From contig CAVSCX010000011.1 in assembly GCA_963726615.1 (NCBI GenBank), forward strand, positions 372,001 through 436,000: a stretch of DNA of 64,000 bases, given 5' to 3'. Made by a program: the position numbers and the translations under genes. Source of the stretch: CAWDZK01 sp963726615 (GTDB lineage: Bacteria > Actinomycetota > Actinomycetes > JACCUZ01). The notes beneath the pieces were generated by a model that did no database searches, was not told where the DNA came from, and worked only from the letters and a program-made list of their open reading frames with translations. Of this stretch, positions 8,848-16,876 are shown in pieces (position 1 is the stretch's first letter; every line of letters starts with the position of its first letter).

Positions 8848-9305
8848 TCAGCGGCCTCGTTCGCGAGCAGTGCCGACAACAGCCTGCTCGCTGTGACGGC
8901 ACCCACGACCTTGCCACCCTCGACGACCGCAACCAGCGGGCTGTGCCGGCGGGCCATCACCGCGGCCACCTCCATCGTGGTCGCATCGGCGTCCACCACC
9001 GGGAGCTCGTCGGACTCCTGAGCGCGGGGCAGCACCTCTCGGACGACAACCTGCGTGAGCCGCCCCATGATGTCGGCGGCAGCCTCCTCGTCCAGGGCCC
9101 TGGCCAGCTGGGGGTCGTCCTGGAGGTAGGCGGGCATGAGGAACCGGAGCACCTGAGAGCCCGGCAGGATCGTGTACGGCTGGCGGTCACCGGTGCACAC
9201 GATCAGCCCGGGCAGCCGCCGCCTGGCCATCTCGCGCGCCGCATCGAGGGCGTCGCCGTCGACGTCGACGATCGGGAAGTCCTCGGCGAGATCTCTGGCC
9301 CGCAT
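8844..9305 (-). CDS. CBS-domain protein coupled to the ArsB/NhaD-type carrier
   Basis: A soluble 153-residue protein made almost entirely of two CBS motifs (about residues 8-60 and 95-150), a module that usually binds adenosine nucleotides and regulates a partner. The second motif is typical: LPVVDADATTMEVAAVMARRHSPLVAVVEGGKVVGAVTA. The ATG at 9305 is chosen over an upstream in-frame ATG because GGAGGT lies 6-10 nt before it and the upstream residues look non-coding. The 4-nt overlap with the transporter gene suggests it gates or senses for that carrier. No DNA-binding or enzyme domain is seen. Confidence 0.85.
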   Translation of the reverse strand: MRARDLAEDFPIVDVDGDALDAAREMARRRLPGLIVCTGDRQPYTILPGSQVLRFLMPAYLQDDPQLARALDEEAAADIMGRLTQVVVREVLPRAQESDELPVVDADATTMEVAAVMARRHSPLVAVVEGGKVVGAVTASRLLSALLANEAAE

Positions 9306-9502
9306 CGCACACCTCCGGTGTCCGGGTCGCAGTCGTGCGCCGCAGTCCGGCGCCGGGTCGTCCCGGGATCCTCTCAGAGGGTGCGTCGCCACCCGTCGCG
9401 AGTCCCCGTCACGGTCGCGCCCATGGCGGCCAGCGGGACCCAGCAGGGCTCGAGTCCGGTCTCGGACCTCAGCCTCCCCCGCGGAGCTCGCTCGCCGGTG
9501 GC

Positions 9503-11131
9503 TCAGGCAAGCCCGTGCTCGAACGCGAACGCGGCTGCCGCAGTCCGGGAGCCCACGCCGAGCTTGCCGAAGATGTTGGACAGGTGCCGGGCCACCGTCT
9601 TCTCGCTGAGCACCAGCTCGGAGGCGACCTGGGCGTTGCTCCGCCCGGCGGCGACCAGGCGCAGCACCTCCGCCTCCCGCGGGGTGAGGCCTGCCGGGAG
9701 GTCATCGGGCTCCAGCAGCGCTGCGACCTCGGCCAGCGCCGGCGCTGCCCGCAGGCGACGGAAGCCCTCGGCGGCGGCCGCCAGCTCGATCTGCCCCGAC
9801 TGCTGGTCACCCATGGCGCGGAGCGATCGACCGATCAGCGCCCGGACCCGAGCGACCTCGAACGGGAGGTCCAGACTCGCCCACAGCTGCCGGGCCTTGC
9901 GGAGGTACGGCAGTGCGCCGCCGGCGTCGCCACGGGTCAGCTCGACCAGACCGGAGGAGTACGCCGCGCGGGCCTGGAGCGCCGGGGTTCCGATCGTCTG
10001 AGCCAGCCCGTCGAGCTCCCCTGCCACCCGTGCGGCCTCGGTGACCTCGCCGCAGACGATTAGCACCTCGATCGCGGCCGGCAGCCGCTGGGCTCGATGG
10101 ACCGGGTCGGCCTTCTCACCGAGCAGTCGGCGCACGGCGGCGAGCGCGGCGGCGCCCGACCCGGTGGCCAGCCACAGCATGGCCAGCCCCGGCTGCGGGT
10201 CGGACCCCGCCTCGCCGGCCTGCTGGTAGGCACTTGCCGCGGCGTCGAACTCACCCAGGAGCCGCAGCAGGTCGCCGCGCTCGGTGCACACCAGGCCGAC
10301 CGCACCGGGCATCCGCACCGCGACGTAGCGGTCGATGGCGCGGGAGAACTCCTCCAGTGCCTCGCCCCAGGCGCCCCGGTCCCGCATCAGCTGACCACGG
10401 TGGAGCGAGCACTGTCCGGTGTAGACGAGCAGGTCGGGACGGCTGGCCGCCCAGGCCGTCAGGGCGACGGTCCACTCGGCGACCCGGCCCAGGTCGGCGA
10501 TCTCCTGGCACCCCTCGATCGCCGTGCAGTAGACGTGCCCGAAGATGATCGGGGACACCGCGGACGTGGTCAGGCAGAGGATCGCCTCGTCCAGCAGCTC
10601 AACTCCCCGCTGCACCTGGCCGGCGGACAGCATCAGCTGTCCACGTGAGCACAGCCCGAGCGCCGTCAGGTCGACCTCGTCGTGGCGCTCCCCTATCCGG
10701 GCGACTGTCTCGGCGGCCTGTACGGCAGCCGGCCAGTCACCGCTGCCGAGCGCGGCGATCATGTCGAGGAAAGCGACGTAGCCGCGGGGCACCGCGTCCT
10801 CGGGCAGGTCGGCCACCGCGCGGCGGGCGCGCCCGGCCCAACCCGCACCCATCGCGGGCTCGCCGGTGAGGAGCAGGACCATCGACAGGTAGAACGAGGC
10901 GCGAACCGCGCCCTCGACGTCGCCCCGACTCCGGTGCAGGGAGTGCGCACGCTGCCAGGCGTCAACGGCGTCGTCGCGGCGGCCGACGAGGAACGCCGCC
11001 ACACCTGCCTGCTCGCAGTCGGGCGCGGTCAGGTTCGTGGCCTCGACGCCCCGCCAGACGTCCAACGCGGCGGCCCACGCCCCGTTCTCGAACTCGGATC
11101 GGGCCCGCACCAGGCCCTCGACCATGTCCAT
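9503..11131 (-). CDS. LuxR-family transcriptional regulator with TPR-like sensory region
   Basis: A 542-residue regulator. Residues 1 to about 460 form a continuous Ala-rich helical array of TPR-type repeats with no Walker motif, so it is not a full LAL/MalT ATPase. The C-terminal 65 residues are a classical LuxR/GerE helix-turn-helix (LTPREAEVLRLVAAGRSNAQVASELVLSEKTVARHLSNIF, split between recognition and scaffold helices). The ATG at 11131 follows GGAGG; a second ATG lies two codons in. It sits 19 bp downstream of the flavoprotein gene on the same strand, so it may control that gene or be co-transcribed with it. The inducing signal is unknown. Confidence 0.88.
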   Translation of the reverse strand: MDMVEGLVRARSEFENGAWAAALDVWRGVEATNLTAPDCEQAGVAAFLVGRRDDAVDAWQRAHSLHRSRGDVEGAVRASFYLSMVLLLTGEPAMGAGWAGRARRAVADLPEDAVPRGYVAFLDMIAALGSGDWPAAVQAAETVARIGERHDEVDLTALGLCSRGQLMLSAGQVQRGVELLDEAILCLTTSAVSPIIFGHVYCTAIEGCQEIADLGRVAEWTVALTAWAASRPDLLVYTGQCSLHRGQLMRDRGAWGEALEEFSRAIDRYVAVRMPGAVGLVCTERGDLLRLLGEFDAAASAYQQAGEAGSDPQPGLAMLWLATGSGAAALAAVRRLLGEKADPVHRAQRLPAAIEVLIVCGEVTEAARVAGELDGLAQTIGTPALQARAAYSSGLVELTRGDAGGALPYLRKARQLWASLDLPFEVARVRALIGRSLRAMGDQQSGQIELAAAAEGFRRLRAAPALAEVAALLEPDDLPAGLTPREAEVLRLVAAGRSNAQVASELVLSEKTVARHLSNIFGKLGVGSRTAAAAFAFEHGLA

Positions 11132-11150
11132 GGGCGAGCACCTCCGCGTG

Positions 11151-12251
11151 TCACGATACGCCGACGGACTCCCGCCTCCGCGGAGTCGAACGCGCGGTGA
11201 GGTGCCGGACCACGTACTCGGCGTCCCGGCCCGTCCCGAGCATCAGCATCGAGGAGAACGCGTACTGGAAGCAGAGCCCGCAGAAGTACAGACCGGGCTC
11301 GTCGGCGACGACTCCTCGGTGCTCGCGGGGCCACCCGTCCGCCTGGAACGCGGGCAGGTCGATCCAGTCGAAGCGCTGCTGGAAGCCGGTGGCCCAGATG
11401 ACTGTCGCGGCGTCGACGACGCTGCCGTCGTCGAGCAGCGGGCGCCCGTCCCGGACGCCGGTGACCCGAGCCGTGTTCCGCTCGACACCTCGGGCGGCGA
11501 GGTCCGAGCGCTTGACACGCAGCATCGGCCCACCGTGCGACCGCAGCGCCGTCATCGCCTTGCGGCCCTTGGGGTTGCGCCGCGTGAGGAGGTGCCGCCA
11601 GGCGAAGGTGATCGGCCGGAACGCGATGCGCATCCGGCGGGACTCGATGGGCAGCGGGATCTGGCCGCAGTCGCGGCCGACCAGTGTCGTCGGCTGGGTC
11701 GCGGCCAGCTCGTACGCGATGTCGACCCCGGAGTGGGACGCGCCCACCACGAGCACCGGGCCCGGCTTCAGCTGGCTGGGTCGGCGGTACTCGCTGGAGT
11801 GCATCTGGAGGATGCCTGGGTCGAGCTCGTCAGCCAGCGCGGGGAGCTTTGGGGCGCGACCGAACGTGCCGGTGGCGACGACAACATTGTCAGCGCGGAT
11901 CGTGCCGTGGTCGGTCGTGACCACGAAGCCGTCGCCGTCGCGGGTCAGCCGCTCGACGCGGGTCCCGAGCCGGACGTCAAGCCCGTGCTGGGTCGCATAG
12001 GCCTCCAGGTAGCCAGCGACGTCGTCCTTTCCGGGGAACGACCACGGGTCGCCCGGGAACGGCAGCCCCGGGAGGCCGTCGTACCGCGCCGGTGTGTACA
12101 GCTTCAGGCTGTCCCACTGGCGGCGCCAGTTGTCCCCGATCCGCTGGTTGGCGTCGAGCACGACGCAGCGACGTTCGCGCCGCTGCAGGTGGTACGCCGT
12201 GGCCAGGCCGGCCTGGCCGGCCCCGACGACGACGGTCTCGATGTGCTCCAT
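11151..12251 (-). CDS. Flavin-dependent monooxygenase-like FAD/NAD(P)-binding oxidoreductase
   Basis: A 366-residue class B flavoprotein monooxygenase-like protein (CzcO/YUCCA/FMO group). The FAD-binding Rossmann motif is GAGQAGLATAYHL at residues 9-21. The NADPH-binding motif is VVGASHSGVDIAYELA near residue 168. The ATG(F) motif near the C-terminus is ATGFQQRFDW. ATG start at 12251 after AGGAGCC. Such proteins oxidise small organic molecules; no substrate can be assigned. It is paired with the LuxR-type gene just downstream. An 18-bp near-palindrome lies 84 bp upstream, a plausible operator. Confidence 0.88.
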   Translation of the reverse strand: MEHIETVVVGAGQAGLATAYHLQRRERRCVVLDANQRIGDNWRRQWDSLKLYTPARYDGLPGLPFPGDPWSFPGKDDVAGYLEAYATQHGLDVRLGTRVERLTRDGDGFVVTTDHGTIRADNVVVATGTFGRAPKLPALADELDPGILQMHSSEYRRPSQLKPGPVLVVGASHSGVDIAYELAATQPTTLVGRDCGQIPLPIESRRMRIAFRPITFAWRHLLTRRNPKGRKAMTALRSHGGPMLRVKRSDLAARGVERNTARVTGVRDGRPLLDDGSVVDAATVIWATGFQQRFDWIDLPAFQADGWPREHRGVVADEPGLYFCGLCFQYAFSSMLMLGTGRDAEYVVRHLTARSTPRRRESVGVS

Positions 12252-12334
12252 GGCTCCTCCTCGGGTGTGCCCACGACGCTAGGAACCGAGGGGCCCTGCT
12301 CGCATCGGGCGGACTGCCCATCTGCACAGACGCA

Positions 12335-12352
12335 GTGGGTGGATCTACCCAC
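12335..12352. promoter_or_regulatory. Near-perfect palindrome upstream of the monooxygenase gene (candidate operator)
   Basis: GTGGGTGGATCTACCCAC is an inverted repeat centred on GATC with a single mismatched pair, 84 bp upstream of the ATG at 12251. It is in the right place for regulator binding at the flavoprotein promoter. The adjacent LuxR-family protein is a candidate ligand only by proximity. Confidence 0.4.
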
Positions 12353-12386
12353 ACAGGAGGTGGACCTGACGCGGGCGCGGGTCTCA

Positions 12387-12993
<607 letters not shown>

Positions 12994-13079
12994 GAACCCC
13001 GGCGCTACCGCCGGAAGGCGCGCCAACTCTAGCGCAGCGAGCCGGCCGTCCCGGACGGCGACCGAGCAGGGCGCGGCGG

Positions 13080-13628
13080 TCAGAACGTGGGCGGGTGGGA
13101 ACCCGCGACCGGGCACCGGCCCTCGAGCCGGCCGCAGGCACCGGTGTCGCAGAGTCGGCAGGTCCATCGGGTCGCACCGGTCCCGCGCCTCATCCCGGCG
13201 AGCACTCTCCCTGCCAGGTCGGCGAGCGCTTCCTGCTCCTCCGGCGACAGGACGCCGAGCGCGGCGCCCAGCGTGGCGGTCCGCGACGCCGTCACCCGTC
13301 GAGCGGCCCGTCGCCCTGCGGCGGTGAGCTGGACGGCGGCCGTGCGGCCGTCCGGTCCCGCCACCCGACGGACCAGCCCGAGCCGCTCCAGCCGGTCGAC
13401 CAGCCGTACGGCTCCCGAGTGCGTGAGTCCCAGCACCTGTCGCAGGAGGTCGATGCTGGGGTCGCGGAGGAAGTGGTGCAGCGCCGACAGGGCGCTGGCG
13501 CCGGACACGGCCTGGGCGGATGACGTCTCGACGCCGGCGGCAATCCGGTCGGTCAGGGCCAGCGCCAGGGCGCCGAGCACATTGGCGGCCCGCGCCGGGT
13601 CAGGGGGTACCGGGTCGGGGGCAGCCAT
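13080..13628 (-). CDS. MarR-family transcriptional regulator with a cysteine-rich C-terminal tail
   Basis: A 182-residue winged-helix regulator. The MarR core is at about residues 45-130 (SIDLLRQVLGLTHSGAVRLVDRL as recognition region, then the wing with DGRTAAVQLT). The last 35 residues contain four cysteines (CRLCDTGACGRLEGRC), which is unusual for MarR and could bind a metal or act as a redox switch. ATG start at 13628. It lies 17 bp downstream of the DUF3224 gene on the same strand. A TATGACT-A-AGTCATA palindrome in front of that gene suggests autoregulation. Confidence 0.88.
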   Translation of the reverse strand: MAAPDPVPPDPARAANVLGALALALTDRIAAGVETSSAQAVSGASALSALHHFLRDPSIDLLRQVLGLTHSGAVRLVDRLERLGLVRRVAGPDGRTAAVQLTAAGRRAARRVTASRTATLGAALGVLSPEEQEALADLAGRVLAGMRRGTGATRWTCRLCDTGACGRLEGRCPVAGSHPPTF

Positions 13629-13645
13629 GGCAGGTGGCTGCCTCG

Positions 13646-14038
13646 CTACCCGAGGTCGTAGTCGAGGGTCAGCGACGCCTGGTCGCCCATCGGCGCGGTG
13701 AAGCTGCCACTGCCCGTGATCCCGCTCAGCTGACCGATCCCCGACCCTTCGACGACGGTCAGCTCGCCCCGGGCCGTCGAACCGTCGAAGGTCCCCACGC
13801 TGCGCAGGACGAACGAGCCGGTCCTCCCCCCGAGGGCTCCGGTGACCGTCTGCACGCCGACGAACTCGGCGGCGTCAGCGGCCGTGTACGCCATGATCCA
13901 GCGGACGTCGGAGCTGCCCTCGATGTCGCCGCTGATGGCCTGCTCGACGGCGGCCTGGGTGAGCTTGCCGGGATCGCGGTCCTCGTAGGTCTGCTCGTCC
14001 CAGCCCTGCACGGTGAATGTCGCGTTTGCCACTGTCAT
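13646..14038 (-). CDS. DUF3224-family protein
   Basis: A 130-residue beta-rich protein of the DUF3224 family (allene-oxide-cyclase-like barrel fold known for the family; biochemical role unknown). The family pattern is seen in ISGDIEGSSDVRWIMAY, GVQTVTGALGGRTGSFVLR and GSFTAPMGDQASLTLDYDLG. The ATG at 14038 is preferred: the family starts here and the longer frame reads through the operator. A 15-bp palindrome is centred 18 bp upstream. It is co-transcribed with the MarR gene. Confidence 0.85.
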   Translation of the reverse strand: MTVANATFTVQGWDEQTYEDRDPGKLTQAAVEQAISGDIEGSSDVRWIMAYTAADAAEFVGVQTVTGALGGRTGSFVLRSVGTFDGSTARGELTVVEGSGIGQLSGITGSGSFTAPMGDQASLTLDYDLG

Positions 14039-14048
14039 GACACCTTCA

Positions 14049-14063
14049 TATGACTTAGTCATA
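14049..14063. promoter_or_regulatory. 15-bp palindrome upstream of the DUF3224-marR operon (candidate MarR operator)
   Basis: TATGACTTAGTCATA is perfectly symmetric apart from the central base, with 7-bp arms. It lies 10 bp before the DUF3224 start codon and is strikingly AT-rich for this genome. MarR proteins bind palindromes of this size and commonly repress their own operon. The link to the MarR gene two positions downstream is inference. Confidence 0.6.
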
Positions 14064-14144
14064 GATATGTCCACCCCGCCGAGGCTCCTGGGGCGGCTGG
14101 GGCGGAGGGGTCGGACGAAACGGCCCGGCCGGCGAGCGATCCGC

Positions 14145-14606
14145 TCAGTCGTGACCCTCGACGCGGGTGTGCTCGGTGACCAGTCGAGCGAACGCGCTGG
14201 CCTGGCGACGGCCCCTGTCCCCCTCGGACTTCTGCACGCCCATCGCGGCCAGGGACTCACCGTCGGAGAGGTCGAGCAGCATCCACGGGTCGTCCCTCAG
14301 CAGCCGGACGCCGACCACCTCGGCCCACTCCAGCCGGCGTCTGCCGACGACGTTGACCACCAGCACGCCTGCCTCCGAGGCCTCGACCCGCACGTCGGCC
14401 AGCCGGTGCAGGACGAACACGACGGCGACCGCCACGGCGACGACGCCCAGCCGCGACGACAGCCCCCACGGGTGCGGTCCGCCACCTGGCAGCGCGATCG
14501 CGAGCGCCACGAGGGTCACGAGGACCGCCACGGCGACCGAGTACACGACCGCACGGGCCCGCACAGGGCGGAAGACGGTGCGCCCCGGCTCGGCGCGCCG
14601 GCTCAC
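14145..14606 (-). CDS. PH-domain (DUF2581/bPH-type) membrane protein
   Basis: A 153-residue protein with two hydrophobic segments (about residues 18-42 and 50-68) followed by a bacterial pleckstrin-homology-like beta domain (VRVEASEAGVLVVNVVGRRR, then LEWAEVVGVRLLRDDPWMLLDL). The GTG start overlaps the hisG stop (GTGA). A PH-domain protein directly after hisG is a known actinobacterial arrangement. Its function is unknown and there is no catalytic motif. Confidence 0.82.
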   Translation of the reverse strand: MSRRAEPGRTVFRPVRARAVVYSVAVAVLVTLVALAIALPGGGPHPWGLSSRLGVVAVAVAVVFVLHRLADVRVEASEAGVLVVNVVGRRRLEWAEVVGVRLLRDDPWMLLDLSDGESLAAMGVQKSEGDRGRRQASAFARLVTEHTRVEGHD

Positions 14607-15448
14607 AGACGGCAGGCGTGGATGTCGGTGACGAGGATCCCGCGGGCGCCGATCTCCCAGAGCTCGTCCATGATCTTGTTGGTCTCCGCACGGGGCACCA
14701 TCGCCCGGACGGCGACCCAGCCGCGGTCGTGCAGCGGCGACACCGTGGGCGACTCGATGCCCGGGGTCAGGCGCACGGCGTCCTCGACCAGCCCGGCCCG
14801 GATGTCGTAGTCCATCAGCACGTACCGGCGGGCGATGATCACGCCCTGCATCCGGCGCACCATCTGGCCGACGGCTGCGGACTGTGTCGCCCCGCTCCGC
14901 TGCACCAGGACTGCCTCCGACTCGAGGATCGGCTCCCCCACGACCTCGAGTCCCGCCTGACGCAGGGTCGTGCCGGTGGACACGACGTCGGCGATGACGT
15001 CGGCCACTCCCAGGCGCACGGCCGTCTCCACCGCGCCGTCGAGGCGGACCACCTCGGCGTCCACGCCGCGTTCGGCGAAGTACTTGGCCAGCAGGCCGGC
15101 GTACGACGTCGCGACCCGCTTCCCGGCGAAGTCGGCCACGGTGGCGGCGGACCCCGGCCGGGCCGCGAACCGGAAGGTCGACTCTCCGAAGCCCAGCTGG
15201 AGGATCTCCTCGGCCGGTGCACCGCTGTCGAGGAGCAGGTCGCGACCGGTGATGCCGACGTCGAGCTCGCCGGACCCGACGTAGGTGGCGATGTCGCGCG
15301 GCCGCAGAAAGAAGAACTCGGTGTCGTTGCCCGGGTCGTGCAGCACGAGCTCGCGCGGGTCGGAACGCTGCCGGTAGCCCGACTCGCGCAGCATGTCGGC
15401 GGCTGACTCGGCCAGGGAGCCCTTGTTGGGCACGGCGACGCGCAGCAC
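14603..15448 (-). CDS. hisG: ATP phosphoribosyltransferase, long form
   Basis: Catalyses the first step of histidine synthesis, ATP + PRPP to phosphoribosyl-ATP. At 281 residues it is the long HisG: two periplasmic-binding-protein-like domains (residues 1-205, beginning MLRVAVPNKGSLAESA and including GELDVGITGRDLLL) and a C-terminal ACT-like allosteric domain for histidine inhibition (about 210-281). The PRPP-binding region is DVVSTGTTLRQAGLEV. GTG start at 15448. It follows hisE by 26 bp. Confidence 0.96.
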   Translation of the reverse strand: MLRVAVPNKGSLAESAADMLRESGYRQRSDPRELVLHDPGNDTEFFFLRPRDIATYVGSGELDVGITGRDLLLDSGAPAEEILQLGFGESTFRFAARPGSAATVADFAGKRVATSYAGLLAKYFAERGVDAEVVRLDGAVETAVRLGVADVIADVVSTGTTLRQAGLEVVGEPILESEAVLVQRSGATQSAAVGQMVRRMQGVIIARRYVLMDYDIRAGLVEDAVRLTPGIESPTVSPLHDRGWVAVRAMVPRAETNKIMDELWEIGARGILVTDIHACRL

Positions 15449-15474
15449 GGCTTGGCCTTTCGGAGGGTGGTGGC

Positions 15475-15738
15475 TCAGAGACGAGCGTAGACGTCGTCGA
15501 GGGTCAGGCCACGGGCCAGCATCAGCACCTGCAGGTGGTAGAGCAGCTGGGAGATCTCCTCGGCCGCCCGCTCAGGCGCCTCGTGCTCGGCCGCCATCCA
15601 GACCTCGGCCGCCTCCTCGACGACCTTCTTGCCGATCGCGTGCACGCCGGCGTCGAGCTCGGCGACGGTCCCGGACCCGGCCGGCCTGGTGGTCGCCTTC
15701 TCGCTGAGCTCGGCGAACAGCGCGTCGAAGGACTTCAC
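15475..15738 (-). CDS. hisE: Phosphoribosyl-ATP pyrophosphatase
   Basis: The second enzyme of histidine synthesis, hydrolysing phosphoribosyl-ATP to phosphoribosyl-AMP and pyrophosphate. Its 87 residues are the usual length of a stand-alone HisE of the all-alpha MazG-like fold. The metal-binding acidic motif is KKVVEEAAEVWMAAEH, followed by ERAAEEISQLLYHLQVLM. GTG start at 15738. hisE-hisG next to the riboflavin genes is a standard actinobacterial arrangement. Confidence 0.96.
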   Translation of the reverse strand: MKSFDALFAELSEKATTRPAGSGTVAELDAGVHAIGKKVVEEAAEVWMAAEHEAPERAAEEISQLLYHLQVLMLARGLTLDDVYARL

Positions 15739-15807
15739 CGCGTCATCGTCGCAGAGCGCCGCACACCGGGTCGGGCCACGTCCAGGGTGCGGCCGCCGCG
15801 GTCGGGG

Positions 15808-16230
15808 TCAGGGCAGCTGCGGGAGCCCGTCGGCGCCGAGCGGCCAGCCGGGGTTGTGCGCGATCTCCCAGGCGTGCCCGTCGGGATCCGCGACCAGCGT
15901 GGTGTACCCGCCCCACTCGGCCTCCTCGGGCTTCCGCAGGACTCGCGCGCCCGCGGCCACGAACTCGGCCACGGCGTGGTCGACCTCCTCCCGTGATGCC
16001 AGGTTGATCGCCAGGTGGATACGGCGCTCCTGCGCGGCGGGCAGGGCGTCGCCGGCGTCACGGGACATGTCGCCCAACGGGTACAACGCCAGCAGCGGGC
16101 CTGCGGTGCGGAACACCGCGAAGTCGTCCATGTCGATGCCGGCCTCCCAGCCGAGGGCGCGGTAGAAGGCCTTCGACCGGGCGACGTCGTCGACGCCGAG
16201 GGTCACGAGCGAGCAGCGGGCGGGAACCAT
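15808..16230 (-). CDS. VOC-superfamily (glyoxalase/bleomycin-resistance-like) protein
   Basis: A 140-residue protein with two beta-alpha-beta-beta-beta modules of the vicinal oxygen chelate fold. It begins SLVTLGVDDVARSKAFYRALGWEAG; the second module holds HLAINLASREEVDHAV, VLRKPEEAEWGGYTTLVADPDGHAWEIAHNP. Metal-ligand positions (H in HLAIN, E in WEIAHNP) are plausible. The ATG at 16230 is preferred to an upstream in-frame one because the upstream segment is low in family similarity. It sits between ribH and hisE, an insertion relative to the common order. Substrate unknown. Confidence 0.85.
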   Translation of the reverse strand: MVPARCSLVTLGVDDVARSKAFYRALGWEAGIDMDDFAVFRTAGPLLALYPLGDMSRDAGDALPAAQERRIHLAINLASREEVDHAVAEFVAAGARVLRKPEEAEWGGYTTLVADPDGHAWEIAHNPGWPLGADGLPQLP

Positions 16231-16390
16231 GGCGCCACCGTAGGTCGCGGCGCTGACACGGACGACGGCAATGCGCTGTCGTTGGCCGTCGGCAGTGCAC
16301 TCCTCGCCCGTTGTGCCGTCGTTGGCGTCGGCTGAGCCCCGCCAACCTGGAAGTTCCGGCGCCGCCGCGCAGGACATGCTCGGGCGCCGG

Positions 16391-16876
16391 CTAACGGCGG
16401 GCGCCGGCGACGGCCTCGCGGAGGGTGACCGCCGTCGCGACGGCCGCCACCGCCGCCTCGAAGCCCTTGTCCTCGCGGGACCCTTCGAGGCCGGACCGGT
16501 CGAGGGCCTGCGCGTCGTCGTCGCAGGTGAGCACCCCGAACCCGACCGGCACGCCGGTGTCGACCGCGACCCGGGTCAGCCCCAGCGTCGCCGCCTGGCA
16601 GACGTAGTCGAAGTGCGGGGTGCCGCCGCGCACCACGACACCCAGGGCCACCACCGCGTCGAACCCCGACCGGGCCAGTCGCGCCGAGGCCACCGGCAGC
16701 TCGAACGAGCCAGGCACTCGCACGAGCAGCGGCTCCTCGACCCCGGCTGCGGCCAGCCCGCGCAGCGCACCGGCGACAAGTCCGTCCATCACCTGCTGGT
16801 GCCACTGCGCGGCGACGACAGCCACCCGGAGACCTGCGCCGTCGACCACGACGTCGGGCGCACCCGCCCCACTCAT
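16391..16876 (-). CDS. ribH: 6,7-Dimethyl-8-ribityllumazine synthase
   Basis: The penultimate step of riboflavin synthesis, joining the ribitylamino-uracil with dihydroxybutanone phosphate. At 161 residues it is typical in length, and the fold is recognised by VVAAQWHQQVMDGLV, VPGSFELPVASARLA, ALGVVVRGGTPHFDYVC (His of the active site) and PVGFGVLTCDDDAQALDR. Its ATG overlaps the ribBA stop (ATGA). It is the last rib gene of the operon. Confidence 0.96.
   Translation of the reverse strand: MSGAGAPDVVVDGAGLRVAVVAAQWHQQVMDGLVAGALRGLAAAGVEEPLLVRVPGSFELPVASARLARSGFDAVVALGVVVRGGTPHFDYVCQAATLGLTRVAVDTGVPVGFGVLTCDDDAQALDRSGLEGSREDKGFEAAVAAVATAVTLREAVAGARR

Noticed and set aside
12999..13014. Short perfect hairpin (CCGGCG-CTAC-CGCCGG) upstream of tRNA-Pro
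   Set aside because: Six-bp GC-rich arms are frequent by chance in this sequence. No consistent promoter or operator could be tied to it.
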